Shown here one piece after another: positions 1-7,503 of a DNA stretch of 18,297 bases; the stretch's first letter is position 1, and each line of letters starts with the position of its first letter. The notes beneath the pieces are model-generated. The model did not search any database. It saw only the letters and a list, made by a program, of their open reading frames with translations, and was not told where the DNA came from. The stretch is from JAFKKS01 sp039808325 (GTDB taxonomy: Bacteria > Pseudomonadota > Alphaproteobacteria > Rhizobiales > Xanthobacteraceae): NCBI GenBank assembly GCA_039808325.1, contig JBDHSU010000083.1, forward strand, positions 1-18,297, given 5' to 3'. Made by a program: the position numbers and the translations under genes.

Positions 1-1
1 C

Positions 2-1132
2 GAGGCGGTGGTCGCCATCGCAGCGATCGTGCTCGTCGGCCGCTTTCTGCTGCGGAAGCTTCTTCGCTTCGCTGCACGCACCGGCCGGCGCGACATCATC
101 ATGGCGGCGACGATCCTGACCGTCATCTCCGTCGCCGGTGCGACCGGCGTCGCGAACCTGTCGCCCGAGCTCGGCGCCTTCCTGGCCGGCCTGCTGCTTG
201 CCGAGACGGAATACAGGCACCAGGTCGAGGTCGATATCGAGCCCTTCAAGGAACTGCTGATCGGCGTATTTTTCGTCTCGGTCGGTATGTCGATCCGCGT
301 CGATCTTGTGTGGCATCACCTGCTATGGATCGTGGCGGCCCTCGCGGTCCTGATGACGGTCAAGGCCGTGATCCTGCTCATCGCCTGCCGCATCTTCGGC
401 ATCGATCGCGCCACTTCGGTCGAGAACGGGCTGCTTCTCTCGCAAGCGGGCGAGTTCGCCTTCGTCGTGTTGAGCGCGGCGCGCGGGTCGTTTGACGCGA
501 CGACGGAGAATCTCCTTTTCGCCGTCGTCGGGCTGAGCATGATGCTGACGCCGCTCTTCGCCTTCGTGGCCGGCCGCATCGGACAGTTTTTTCACGAGCG
601 GGACCAAGCGGGTGCGCTGCCGCCGGAGGGCGCGATTTCCATCCTGCGGGATCATGTCATCATCGGCGGCTACGGCCGGGTCGGCCAACTGGTTGGAGAA
701 CTCCTGGCCGCCGAGAACATCCCTTACATCGCGCTCGACGCCGATAGCGAAACGGTGAAATGGCATCGCCAGCGCGGCCGCCCGATCTACTTCGGTGACG
801 CCGGCCGGGTAGAGATGCTGCAGCGCGCCGGCGGTGCGCATGCGCGAGCCTTTGTCGTCACGGTCAATGCCGCCGCCGCGGCGGAGCGAATGGTCGCGGC
901 GGCGCGCCGGCAAAGTCCGGAGGCTCCGATTTTCGCGCGTGCCGGCAGCCCCGAGCATGCGTCGTCGCTCTTTCGTCTCGGTGCCCACAGCACCGTTCCC
1001 GAAACGGTGGAGGCCAGCCTGCAGCTTGCCCGCCACGTTCTCGCGGGCCTCGGCGTCGCCGACGGGGTGATCGAACGAAAGCTTGCCGAAAGCCGCGTGC
1101 GACAGTTCGCTCAATTCGAGGTTAAAACGTGA
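2..1132 (+). CDS. Monovalent cation:proton antiporter-2 (KefB/CPA2-like), 3' part only
   Basis: The gene enters from the left edge already in frame, so its start and the first transmembrane helices are missing; about 376 residues remain. The first ~190 visible residues are hydrophobic helices typical of the Na+/H+ exchanger domain, including a stretch reading SPELGAFLAGLLLAETEYR that matches the conserved helix of CPA2 transporters. A soluble C-terminal RCK-N (TrkA-N) domain follows from about base 645; it opens with DHVIIGGYGRVG, a Rossmann G-x-G-x-x-G nucleotide-binding loop. Proteins of this build are inner-membrane K+ or Na+/H+ antiporters gated by NAD(H) or other ligands. The D-serine dehydratase-like gene starts 28 bp downstream on the same strand, so co-transcription is likely. 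The exact ion cannot be told from this fragment. Confidence 0.9.
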   Translation, partial: EAVVAIAAIVLVGRFLLRKLLRFAARTGRRDIIMAATILTVISVAGATGVANLSPELGAFLAGLLLAETEYRHQVEVDIEPFKELLIGVFFVSVGMSIRVDLVWHHLLWIVAALAVLMTVKAVILLIACRIFGIDRATSVENGLLLSQAGEFAFVVLSAARGSFDATTENLLFAVVGLSMMLTPLFAFVAGRIGQFFHERDQAGALPPEGAISILRDHVIIGGYGRVGQLVGELLAAENIPYIALDADSETVKWHRQRGRPIYFGDAGRVEMLQRAGGAHARAFVVTVNAAAAAERMVAAARRQSPEAPIFARAGSPEHASSLFRLGAHSTVPETVEASLQLARHVLAGLGVADGVIERKLAESRVRQFAQFEVKT

Positions 1133-1160
1133 CCACCGCGGCTTCTTCAGGATCGATGAC

Positions 1161-2345
1161 ATGCACACACACGCGACATCCGCCACACGCGCCGACAGTG
1201 ACGCGCACACGACATTGGCGAGCCTCGACACGCCTTGTCTCGTCGTCGACGCCATGCGCATGGAGCGCAACATCGTCCGATTGCGTGAGCGGTTGCACAA
1301 GTTGGGCGTGGCGTTCCGCCCACACTTGAAGACGGCGAAATCGGTCGATGTCTCACGCCGCGTGATGACGACGGCGCAAGGACCGGCAACGGTTTCAACC
1401 TTGCGCGAAGCGGAGATTTTTGCGCAGGCCGGCATCGTCGACATGATCTATGCCGTCGGCGTCGCGCCGGACAAGATCGCCCGCGTCGCCGCGTTGCGGC
1501 GAGCGGGCGTCGATCTCGCCGTCGTGGTGGATAGCGGTGAGCAGGCCGTCGCCGTGGCAGCCGGCGGCGATGTGGCGGCGCCGATTCCCGTCTTGATCGA
1601 GATCGATTGTGACGGGCATCGCTCCGGTGTCGCGCCGGATGACCGTGCCTTGCTCGTGGAGATCGCGACCGCTCTCGGTTCCGGCGGCGGAGCCAGTCTT
1701 CGCGGCGTTCTCACGCATGCCGGAGAAAGCTACAGTGCGCGTTCTCCGGTGGAATTGGAGGTCGCTGCCGAGCAGGAACGCACCGCCGTGGTGCAGGCCG
1801 CGCAGATATTGCGTGGCGCAGGATTTCCGGTTTCGGTCGTCAGCGTCGGCTCGACGCCGACGGCGCATTTCGCGAAGCGCCTTGACGGCGTGACTGAAGT
1901 GAGAGCGGGCGTGTTCGTATTCTTCGATCTCGTCCAAGCCGGGATTGGCGCTTGTACCGTCGACGACATCGCGCTCTCGGTACTCACGACGGTTATCGGC
2001 CATCAGAAGGCGAAGGGGTGGACCATCGTCGATGCGGGCTGGATGGCGATGTCGCGTGACCGCGGCACGGCGGCGCAGACGGTCGACCAGGGCTATGGCG
2101 TGGTCTGCGACATTCACGGCAGGCCCTTTCGGAACCTGATCGTCATAGGTGCCAATCAGGAGCACGGCATCATCGCGATGCGGAACGGTGCGCCGGGCGC
2201 GGGCCCGGATTTCCCGATTGGCGAGCGTTTGCGAATCCTGCCCAATCACGCTTGCGCCACCGGCGCTCAGCACGATCGCTATCATGTCGTCGAAGCGGAA
2301 GGCGATGCCGTGGTCGCCACCTGGCCGCGCTTCTCCGGTTGGTAA
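1161..2345 (+). CDS. DSD1-family PLP enzyme (D-serine dehydratase / D-threonine aldolase-like)
   Basis: The 394-aa protein has an N-terminal alanine-racemase-type barrel and a C-terminal D-serine dehydratase-like domain. The motif RPHLKTAK (residues 53-60) corresponds to the family's PHxKTHK signature; Lys57 should form the Schiff base with PLP. Near the C terminus, PNHACATGAQHDRYHVV holds His363 and Cys365. As I recall, a His-x-Cys pair binds zinc in eukaryotic-type D-serine dehydratase, whereas D-threonine aldolases use His-x-Asp, so D-serine or another D-hydroxy-amino acid is the better substrate guess. The frame is open upstream to 1083, inside the antiporter gene. I chose 1161 because AGGA at 1149-1152 lies 8 bases before that ATG and homology begins soon after. 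Family is certain; the substrate is inference. Confidence 0.88.
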   Translation: MHTHATSATRADSDAHTTLASLDTPCLVVDAMRMERNIVRLRERLHKLGVAFRPHLKTAKSVDVSRRVMTTAQGPATVSTLREAEIFAQAGIVDMIYAVGVAPDKIARVAALRRAGVDLAVVVDSGEQAVAVAAGGDVAAPIPVLIEIDCDGHRSGVAPDDRALLVEIATALGSGGGASLRGVLTHAGESYSARSPVELEVAAEQERTAVVQAAQILRGAGFPVSVVSVGSTPTAHFAKRLDGVTEVRAGVFVFFDLVQAGIGACTVDDIALSVLTTVIGHQKAKGWTIVDAGWMAMSRDRGTAAQTVDQGYGVVCDIHGRPFRNLIVIGANQEHGIIAMRNGAPGAGPDFPIGERLRILPNHACATGAQHDRYHVVEAEGDAVVATWPRFSGW

Positions 2346-2360
2346 GCGGCCGACGGAGAA

Positions 2361-2390
2361 AAAATAGCGCGGATCGCTCCGCGCTATTTT
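2361..2390. terminator. Bidirectional intrinsic terminator
   Basis: A perfect 13-bp inverted repeat (AAAATAGCGCGGA at 2361-2373 and its complement at 2378-2390) encloses a TCGC tetraloop. On the plus strand it ends in TTTT, and the A-run at 2359-2364 gives a U-tract on the minus strand. It lies between two convergent genes, 15 bp after the PLP-enzyme stop and 72 bp beyond the stop of the isocitrate dehydrogenase, and can serve both. Confidence 0.93.
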
Positions 2391-2462
2391 GATGTCCGGA
2401 AAGCGACTCGCTTGCGCGCTGCCGCCTTTTTTGCTTTTTGCCGCTACCGAGTTGAACCGGCC

Positions 2463-4685
2463 TCAGAGCGCCGCGAGCGCGGCATTCAGCGTGGGGCTCG
2501 GGCGCATGGCGGCCGATGTCTTGGCGGGATCGGGCAGGTAGTAGCCGCCGATATCGACCGGCTTGCCCTGCGCGGCGATCAGCTCGGCGTTGATTTCGGC
2601 CTCGTTCTTGGCGAGCGTTTCAGCCAGCGGCTTGAAGCGGGCCTGCAGCTCCTTGTCTTTGGTCTGCGCGGCGAGCGCCTGCGCCCAATAGAGCGCGAGA
2701 TAGAAATGGCTGCCGCGATTGTCGATCTCGCCGACCTTGCGCGCGGGAGAACGATTGAACGCGAGGATCTTGCCGATGGCGGTGTCCAGTGTCTCGGCGA
2801 GAATCTGCGCCTTGGCGTTCTTATAGGTCTGCGCCAGGTGTTCGAGCGAGGCACCTAGCGCGAGGAACTCGCCGAGCGAATCCCAGCGCAGATAGCCTTC
2901 CTCCTGGAACTGTTGCACGTGCTTGGGGGCGGAGCCGCCGGCCCCGGTCTCGAATAGACCGCCGCCGGCGAGCAGCGGAACGATCGAGAGCATCTTGGCC
3001 GAGGTGCCGAGTTCCATGATCGGGAACAGGTCGGTCAGATAGTCGCGCAATACGTTGCCAGTGACGGAGATCGTATCCTGCCCCTTGCGGATACGCGCGA
3101 GCGAGAACTTCATCGCTTCCACCGGTGCCAGGATGCGGATGTCGAGGCCCGACGTATCCTGCTCCTTCAGGTACTTCTCGACCTTTGCGATGACTTGCGC
3201 GTCATGCGCGCGCTTGTCATCGAGCCAGAACACCGCAGGCGTGTTGGTGATGCGCGCGCGGCGCACCGCGAGCTTGACCCAGTCCTGGATCGGCGCGTCG
3301 CGCACCTCGCACATGCGGAAGATATCGCCGGTCTCGACCGGCCGTTCCAGCAGCACCTTGCCGTCCTCGGCGACGACGCGAACCGTTCCGTCCGCCGGCA
3401 CTTCGAAGGTCTTGTCGTGGGAGCCGTATTCCTCGGCCTTCTGCGCCATCAGCCCCACGTTGGGAACCGAGCCCATGGTCTTGGGATCGAACGCGCCGTG
3501 CGCCTTGCAGTCGTCGATGACCGCCTGATACAGCGTCGCATAGGCACGGTCCGGGATCACGGCGATGACGTCGTGCAGCTTGCCGTCGGCGCCCCACATG
3601 CGGCCGGAATCGCGGATCATCGCCGGCATCGAAGCGTCGACGATCACGTCGCTCGGCACATGCAGGTTGGTGATGCCTTTGTCGGAATTGACCATGGCGA
3701 GGCCCGGCCGCTTCGCGTATTCGGCGGCAATGTCGGCCTTGATCGCGGCCTTTTCGGCGTCCGGCAGCGTTTCGATCTTCGTGAGCAGGTCGCCGAAGCC
3801 GTTGTTGAGGTTGACGCCGAGCCGCTTCAGCGCGGCGGCGTGCTTATCGATCACGTCGGCGAAGAACACGGACACCGCGTGACCGAAGATGATGGGATCG
3901 GCGATCTTCATCATCGTTGCCTTGACGTGCAGCGAGAACAGCACGCCTTCCTTCTTCGCCTCGTCGATCTCTTTGGCGAAGAATTCGCGCAGCGCCTTGC
4001 GGCTCATCACCGCCGCGTCGATGATCTCGCCGGCCGCGATCGCCGTCTTCGCCTTCAGCACCGTGACGGCCCCGTCGGCGGCGGCGAGTTCGATGCGGAC
4101 ATTCGTCGCCGCGGGAACGGTGGTCGAGATCTCCGAGCCGTAGTAGTCGCCGCTCGGCATGGTCGCGACGTGCGACTTGGAATCCTTGCTCCAGGCGCCC
4201 ATCTTGTGCGGATTGTCGCGGGCATATTGCTTGACGGCGCCGGCGGCGCGCCGGTCCGAATTGCCTTCGCGCAGGACCGGGTTGACGACGCTGCCGAACA
4301 CCTTGGCGTAGCGGGACTTAATCTCCTTCTCCGCGTCGGTCCTCGGGTCGTCGGGATAGTCGGGGACGGCATAGCCCTTGCCTTGCAGCTCCTTGATCGC
4401 GGCTTTGAGCTGCGGGATCGAGGCGGAGATGTTCGGAAGCTTCATGATGTTGGCTTCCGGCTTTAGCGTAAGCTCGCCGAGCTCGGTCAGTTCGTCGTTG
4501 ATCCGCTGTTCGGGCTTAAGCTTCTCGGGGAAGGCCGCGAGGATGCGCCCGGCGAGCGAAATGTCCTTCAGCTTCACGGATACGCCCGCCGCGCCTACGA
4601 AGGCCTCGACGATCGGCAGCAACGAATAGGTCGCGAGCGCCGGGGCCTCATCGACTTTCGTCCACATGATTTCGAGATTTGGCAT
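2463..4685 (-). CDS. icd: NADP-dependent isocitrate dehydrogenase, monomeric type
   Basis: The enzyme oxidatively decarboxylates isocitrate to 2-oxoglutarate in the TCA cycle, yielding NADPH. The 740-aa length is the family norm for the monomeric IDH-II class (Azotobacter/Corynebacterium type), unlike the ~400-aa homodimeric enzyme. GSVVNPVLREGNSDRR (131-146) matches the family's substrate-binding segment with Ser132 and Arg139, and NPHKMGAWSKDSKSHVATM and FWLDDKRAHDAQ are further family signatures. The start at 4685 (MPNLEIMW) is chosen because AGAGG lies 7 bases ahead of it and homology begins there; the frame stays open to 4976 but that extension is low-complexity and overlaps the intergenic promoter region. 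It is monocistronic, convergent with the upstream PLP-enzyme gene and divergent from the trmJ-like gene. Confidence 0.95.
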   Translation of the reverse strand: MPNLEIMWTKVDEAPALATYSLLPIVEAFVGAAGVSVKLKDISLAGRILAAFPEKLKPEQRINDELTELGELTLKPEANIMKLPNISASIPQLKAAIKELQGKGYAVPDYPDDPRTDAEKEIKSRYAKVFGSVVNPVLREGNSDRRAAGAVKQYARDNPHKMGAWSKDSKSHVATMPSGDYYGSEISTTVPAATNVRIELAAADGAVTVLKAKTAIAAGEIIDAAVMSRKALREFFAKEIDEAKKEGVLFSLHVKATMMKIADPIIFGHAVSVFFADVIDKHAAALKRLGVNLNNGFGDLLTKIETLPDAEKAAIKADIAAEYAKRPGLAMVNSDKGITNLHVPSDVIVDASMPAMIRDSGRMWGADGKLHDVIAVIPDRAYATLYQAVIDDCKAHGAFDPKTMGSVPNVGLMAQKAEEYGSHDKTFEVPADGTVRVVAEDGKVLLERPVETGDIFRMCEVRDAPIQDWVKLAVRRARITNTPAVFWLDDKRAHDAQVIAKVEKYLKEQDTSGLDIRILAPVEAMKFSLARIRKGQDTISVTGNVLRDYLTDLFPIMELGTSAKMLSIVPLLAGGGLFETGAGGSAPKHVQQFQEEGYLRWDSLGEFLALGASLEHLAQTYKNAKAQILAETLDTAIGKILAFNRSPARKVGEIDNRGSHFYLALYWAQALAAQTKDKELQARFKPLAETLAKNEAEINAELIAAQGKPVDIGGYYLPDPAKTSAAMRPSPTLNAALAAL

Positions 4686-4830
4686 CCTGGCACCTCTGGT
4701 CGCCATGCTTGTTGGGCCCGGCCGGAAACGGACCATCGGGGGCTGGGAAAGCTTCTTCCCGGCCTTCAAATGAATTGTTCTCGGCGCGGAAACCGCCAAC
4801 CGGGAGGGCCGGCCAGCGGGGGTTGACGCC

Positions 4831-4859
4831 CTATAGCATCCGCATTCCAACGGCAAAAG
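4831..4859 (-). promoter_or_regulatory. Candidate promoter of icd
   Basis: Read on the minus strand, CTTTTG (4859-4854) and CTATAG (4836-4831) are separated by exactly 17 bp. CTATAG agrees at five of six positions with the rhizobial -10 form CTATAT; the -35 is poor. The predicted start of transcription would leave a leader of about 140 bases before the icd ATG. This is pattern matching only. Confidence 0.3.
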
Positions 4860-4933
4860 CCTTGTCGGCGGCGGCTCGGGGGCCCGGTCCTCCGCTTTGC
4901 GGGCGGCGCGCCGCAGGACCGGCATGGCGCGGT

Positions 4934-4988
4934 ACCGTCCGCGGGATGCAAGGCGAGGCGGCGAATCGCGTGGCAACGCGCGGACGGT
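4934..4988. repeat. Inverted repeat in the trmJ-like leader
   Basis: ACCGTCCGCG at 4934-4943 and CGCGGACGGT at 4979-4988 are exact complements, separated by 35 bases, ending 53 bases before the chosen trmJ-like start. It could fold in RNA or bind a dimeric regulator. There is no T-run, so it is not a normal terminator. Confidence 0.3.
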
Positions 4989-5041
4989 CCGTTATGAGTT
5001 CGGTGACACGGTGCGCCGACGCACGCGAAGTGAGAAGCAGA

Positions 5042-6262
5042 ATGCCTGGAGCAGGAACCGACAAGACGAAGCGGTGGATCGAGACGCCGGCGCCCATCGT
5101 GGTGCTGGTCGAGCCGCAGCTTGGCGAAAATATCGGCGCTTGCGCACGCGCCATGGCCAATTTCGGCATTTCGAGCTTGCGGCTCGTACGCCCGCGCGAC
5201 GGCTGGCCGAACCCGCGCGCCCGCGTGACCGCCTCGGGAGCCGACCGGGTGCTCGATGGTGCCCAACTCTACGACACGCTGGAAGCGGCGATTGCCGACT
5301 GCACGCTGGTGTTGGCGACGACGGCGCGCGCGCATGACCAGGCGAAACCGGTGGTGGATGCCGTCGGTGCGGTGGCGCTGGCGCATTCGCATGTCGCCGC
5401 GGGGGAGAAAGTCGCGCTCCTGTTCGGGCGCGAGCGCTGGGGCCTGCAGAACGAGGAGGTGGGCCTCGCCGACCGGATCGTCACCTTGCCGGTCAATCCG
5501 GCCTTCGCCTCGCTCAACCTCGCGCAGGCGGTGCTGATCCTCGCCTATGAGTGGTTCAAATGCGCAACCGGCGGGGCGCTGCCCTTCACCACGCGGCGGA
5601 AATCCGCGCCGGCGGCGAAGGAGCAATTGCTGAAGTTCTTCGAGATGCTGGAGAGCGAATTGGAGAAGGTCGAGTTTTTCCGGCCGGCGGAAAAGCGCGC
5701 GACCATGCAGGTCAACTTGCGCAATATCTTCACCCGCATGCAGCCGACCCGCCAGGACATGCTGACGTTGCACGGCGTCATCGCGGCGATCGCCGCGGGC
5801 CGCAAGGGGCCGGCACGCGGCGGCGTCCTCGATGGTGGTGATGCCGTGCGGTTGCGCACCGTGCTGGCGGAGCATGCGCGCGGGCCGGCGCCCTCGTCCG
5901 GCGGGCCGCTGCGGGGGCTCACCAAGCTGCTGCGGCGCAACCCAACCGACGAGGAGCGCGCACTGTGGACCGCTCTCGTCAATGACCGCCGCTTCGCCGG
6001 CGAGGGGTTCGGGCGGCAGGTGCCCGTCGGGCCGCACATCACGGATTTCGTCTCGTTCCCGCTCCGCACCGTGATCGATCTCGTGCCGGACGAAGAGGGC
6101 GAGGAGGCGGCTGCGGCGCGTCGGCGCAAGCGCGAATGGCTCACGGCGCGCAACTATCGCGTCATTCCGCTTGCGAGCCATGATGTCGCGGCGAACCTCG
6201 CACGCGTTCTCGATGCGTTGCGGCTGGCGCTGGATGAAAGCAGCGTGCCTGCCAAAGATTAA
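5042..6262 (+). CDS. trmJ: TrmJ-like tRNA (Cm32/Um32) 2'-O-methyltransferase fused to a C-terminal DUF559 domain
   Basis: Residues ~17-260 are a SPOUT (TrmH-family) methyltransferase: motif 1 NIGACARAMANFG (30-42, with the catalytic-type Arg36), motif 2 LLFGRERWGLQNEE (127-140), and motif 3 PVNPAFASLNLAQAV (150-164), which forms the SAM-binding knot. Bacterial TrmJ methylates the ribose of nucleotide 32 in tRNA. Ordinary TrmJ proteins end near 250-280 aa; this one has 406. The extra part (about 290-397) reads like DUF559: LLRRNPTDEERALWTAL, GRQVPVGPHITDFV, then REWLTARNYRVIPL. At the place where DUF559 proteins usually have E-x-D-G-G-Q-H, this one has VIDLVPDEEGEE, so nuclease activity is doubtful. 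The start 5042 has GAGAAG just upstream; an in-frame ATG at 4994 is an alternative. The methyltransferase call is firm and the tail's role is unknown. Confidence 0.9.
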   Translation: MPGAGTDKTKRWIETPAPIVVLVEPQLGENIGACARAMANFGISSLRLVRPRDGWPNPRARVTASGADRVLDGAQLYDTLEAAIADCTLVLATTARAHDQAKPVVDAVGAVALAHSHVAAGEKVALLFGRERWGLQNEEVGLADRIVTLPVNPAFASLNLAQAVLILAYEWFKCATGGALPFTTRRKSAPAAKEQLLKFFEMLESELEKVEFFRPAEKRATMQVNLRNIFTRMQPTRQDMLTLHGVIAAIAAGRKGPARGGVLDGGDAVRLRTVLAEHARGPAPSSGGPLRGLTKLLRRNPTDEERALWTALVNDRRFAGEGFGRQVPVGPHITDFVSFPLRTVIDLVPDEEGEEAAAARRRKREWLTARNYRVIPLASHDVAANLARVLDALRLALDESSVPAKD

Positions 6263-6280
6263 ACGGCGCCACGCGTTTTT
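6261..6280 (+). terminator. Weak hairpin with T-run after the trmJ-like gene
   Basis: AAAC-(G bulge)-GCG, loop CCA, CGC-GTTT forms a 7-bp stem with one bulge, overlapping the TAA stop and followed by two more T. A weak intrinsic terminator is possible, leaving the next gene 96 bp away to rely on its own promoter or on read-through. Confidence 0.35.
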
Positions 6281-6375
6281 CATGCTTTGCGTTGAAGGAA
6301 CGGCAATGGGCGTCCGGCTATTGGCTTCGCAGTCGTTCGCCGTGCCGCGGCGAAACGTGAATTCGGGAGGATGAA

Positions 6376-6768
6376 ATGTTGCGCGCCACGCTGATAGCCG
6401 CTGTCGCGGTCACGACCCTTGCGGCGGCCGCGCCGGCACAGGAGCTGAGCCCGCTGGTGCGGGAGCGCATTGCGATCGCGCAGCGCGATCAAGCCGGCGG
6501 CAGCATCCGCGTCCAGGTCGGGATCAATATGTTCATGCCGGGAGCGACGGACGACAGCGCCGCCGCCGATCAATTGCGTCAACAAGCGCGGCGCACCGTC
6601 TACAAGATGGCGGCGCACGAATGCGACGTCGTCCTTGAGGTGCTGGCCAAGGAATGCCGGCTCGAATCGATCAACGTCAATGTCAACGCGAACCGCCCCT
6701 ACAATAGCAACGCTGTGCCGGGCTATCAGGTAAACGGCAATATCGGGCTGCGCGTGCTGCTGAAATAG
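6376..6768 (+). CDS. Small exported protein of unknown function (130 aa)
   Basis: I do not recognise a named family. The N terminus is a clear Sec signal peptide: short basic start, hydrophobic core ALIAAV..TTLAAAA-like, and a probable cleavage after APA (residue 21). The mature part is about 109 aa, has no further transmembrane segment, and contains two cysteines (Cys83 and Cys94), eleven apart in a helical-looking stretch, which could form a disulfide in the periplasm. The C-terminal third (SINVNVNANR ... VNGNIGLRVLLK) alternates polar and hydrophobic residues as beta strands do. GGGAGG at 6365-6370 lies 5 bases before the ATG, a strong ribosome-binding site. It follows the trmJ-like gene on the same strand. 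A periplasmic protein is supported; its function is not. Confidence 0.75.
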   Translation: MLRATLIAAVAVTTLAAAAPAQELSPLVRERIAIAQRDQAGGSIRVQVGINMFMPGATDDSAAADQLRQQARRTVYKMAAHECDVVLEVLAKECRLESINVNVNANRPYNSNAVPGYQVNGNIGLRVLLK

Positions 6769-6858
6769 CGCCGCCGACCCCGACGGCTGCCGGCCTGCGC
6801 CGCTAATCGATCGACCTTTTGTCGCCGATCCTCGCGATTAGGCGTCTTTATGAAAGAT

Positions 6859-6879
6859 TGCCCGGGTCGAGCCCGGGCA
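6859..6879. terminator. Hairpin between convergent genes
   Basis: TGCCCGGG (6859-6866) and CCCGGGCA (6872-6879) pair perfectly around a 5-base loop. It lies between the exported-protein gene and the convergent zeta gene, 25 bp past the latter's stop. On the minus strand it is followed by ATCTTTCAT, only a weak U-tract; on the plus strand there is none. It is likely a terminator or 3'-end stabiliser for the zeta gene. Confidence 0.5.
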
Positions 6880-6903
6880 TGAGGGGACATCGTCGAGCGC
6901 GAC

Positions 6904-7227
6904 TTATCCCGCGGCCTTGATCTCGGCGATCGCCTTTTCCATCAACTCATCCATCGTGCGGCGGATCTGGTGGTCGGACTGCGCGACCGATTTGGCGTCG
7001 AAGTCGGTACGGATCTTCTTGAAGACGTCATTGTCGCCGGCCTCCTCGAAGTCCGCCATCACCACCTCTTTGGCGTAAGCCGTCGCCGCGTCCCCGCTGA
7101 GACCGAGCTTCTCCGCCGCCCACTGGCCGAGGAGGCGGTTGCGACGCGCGTTGGCCTTGAACCGAAGCTCTTCGTCATGCGCGAACTTCTTCTCAAAACC
7201 TTCCTGGCGCTTATCGAAATTGGTCAT
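6904..7227 (-). CDS. F1Fo-ATPase inhibitor subunit zeta (former DUF1476)
   Basis: The 107-aa sequence, starting MTNFDKRQEGFEKKFAHDEE and continuing with RNRLLGQWAAEKLGL, is the alphaproteobacterial DUF1476 family, whose Paracoccus member was identified as the zeta subunit that inhibits ATP hydrolysis by F1-ATPase. The N-terminal ~20 residues, charged and helical, are the inhibitory segment in that protein; the rest is a helical bundle. Length is typical. The start at 7227 is supported by GAGAGGA five bases upstream; the frame runs on to 7323 but that part resembles nothing. The gene is divergent from purC, an arrangement I recall from rhizobial genomes. Whether this copy inhibits the ATPase in this organism is inference, since inhibitory strength varies within the family. 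Confidence 0.9.
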   Translation of the reverse strand: MTNFDKRQEGFEKKFAHDEELRFKANARRNRLLGQWAAEKLGLSGDAATAYAKEVVMADFEEAGDNDVFKKIRTDFDAKSVAQSDHQIRRTMDELMEKAIAEIKAAG

Positions 7228-7294
7228 GGTGTCCTCTCGTGGCGAGACCTCGGCTGGGCCGCGCCGGCGGCATGGCCATCCGGCATAGCGGCCT

Positions 7295-7323
7295 TGCATA
7301 TGGGATGAAAATAGCCAAATCAA
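7295..7323 (-). promoter_or_regulatory. Candidate promoter of the zeta gene
   Basis: On the minus strand TTGATT (7323-7318) and TATGCA (7300-7295) are 17 bp apart, a fair sigma-70 match (four and three of six positions), placed about 70 bases ahead of the zeta start. Confidence 0.35.
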
Positions 7324-7406
7324 CAGAGGCCGATGTCGCAGCCGGCCGCCGCGCCGCGGTGGCTAACCCCAGGCTCCGATTGTACTGCCGGGCTCGATCG
7401 GGTAGG

Positions 7407-7426
7407 GTCCGGCCCAGCGGGCGGAC
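7407..7426 (+). promoter_or_regulatory. Hairpin in the purC leader
   Basis: GTCC-(G)-GCCC, loop AGC, GGGC-GGAC gives an 8-bp stem with a single bulged G, about 78 bases upstream of the purC start. No T-run follows. It could be a leader structure or an operator; no known purine or other riboswitch core is recognisable around it. A weak TTGTAC-N17-TAGGGT promoter-like pair (7380-7408) overlaps it. Confidence 0.3.
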
Positions 7427-7503
7427 ACGTTCCAATCAATGAGTCGCGCCCGGTTCAGCGCCGCCGCGGATCTCGCTTTCTACCGAAGGAGCCTCGGCAT
7501 CCC

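Larger units (their letters stand above)
4686..5041. other. Divergent intergenic region between icd and trmJ-like gene
   Basis: This 356-bp gap must hold the promoters of both divergent genes. I see a candidate minus-strand promoter for icd at 4831-4859 and a 10-bp inverted repeat close to the trmJ-like start (both listed separately). A second inverted repeat, CCGGTCCT at 4884-4891 with AGGACCGG at 4915-4922, could fold but has no T-run. The open frames crossing the region are low-complexity and show no gene-like features. Confidence 0.6.

Noticed and set aside
3195..4466. A 423-codon plus-strand open frame inside icd
   Set aside because: It is antisense to the clear isocitrate dehydrogenase, with Arg/Val/Asp-rich repetitive composition typical of shadow frames.
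4823..4851. TTGACG as a plus-strand -35 for the trmJ-like gene
   Set aside because: No acceptable -10 element is found 16-18 bp downstream.
4679..5041. Upstream extension of the trmJ-like protein by 121 residues
   Set aside because: The frame is open, but the extension is low-complexity, overlaps the icd start region and its promoter, and TrmJ homology begins only after 5042.
6803..6841. CTAATCG...CGATTAG inverted repeat between the exported protein and the zeta gene
   Set aside because: A 7-bp stem with a 25-base loop and no flanking pairing is likely to occur by chance.
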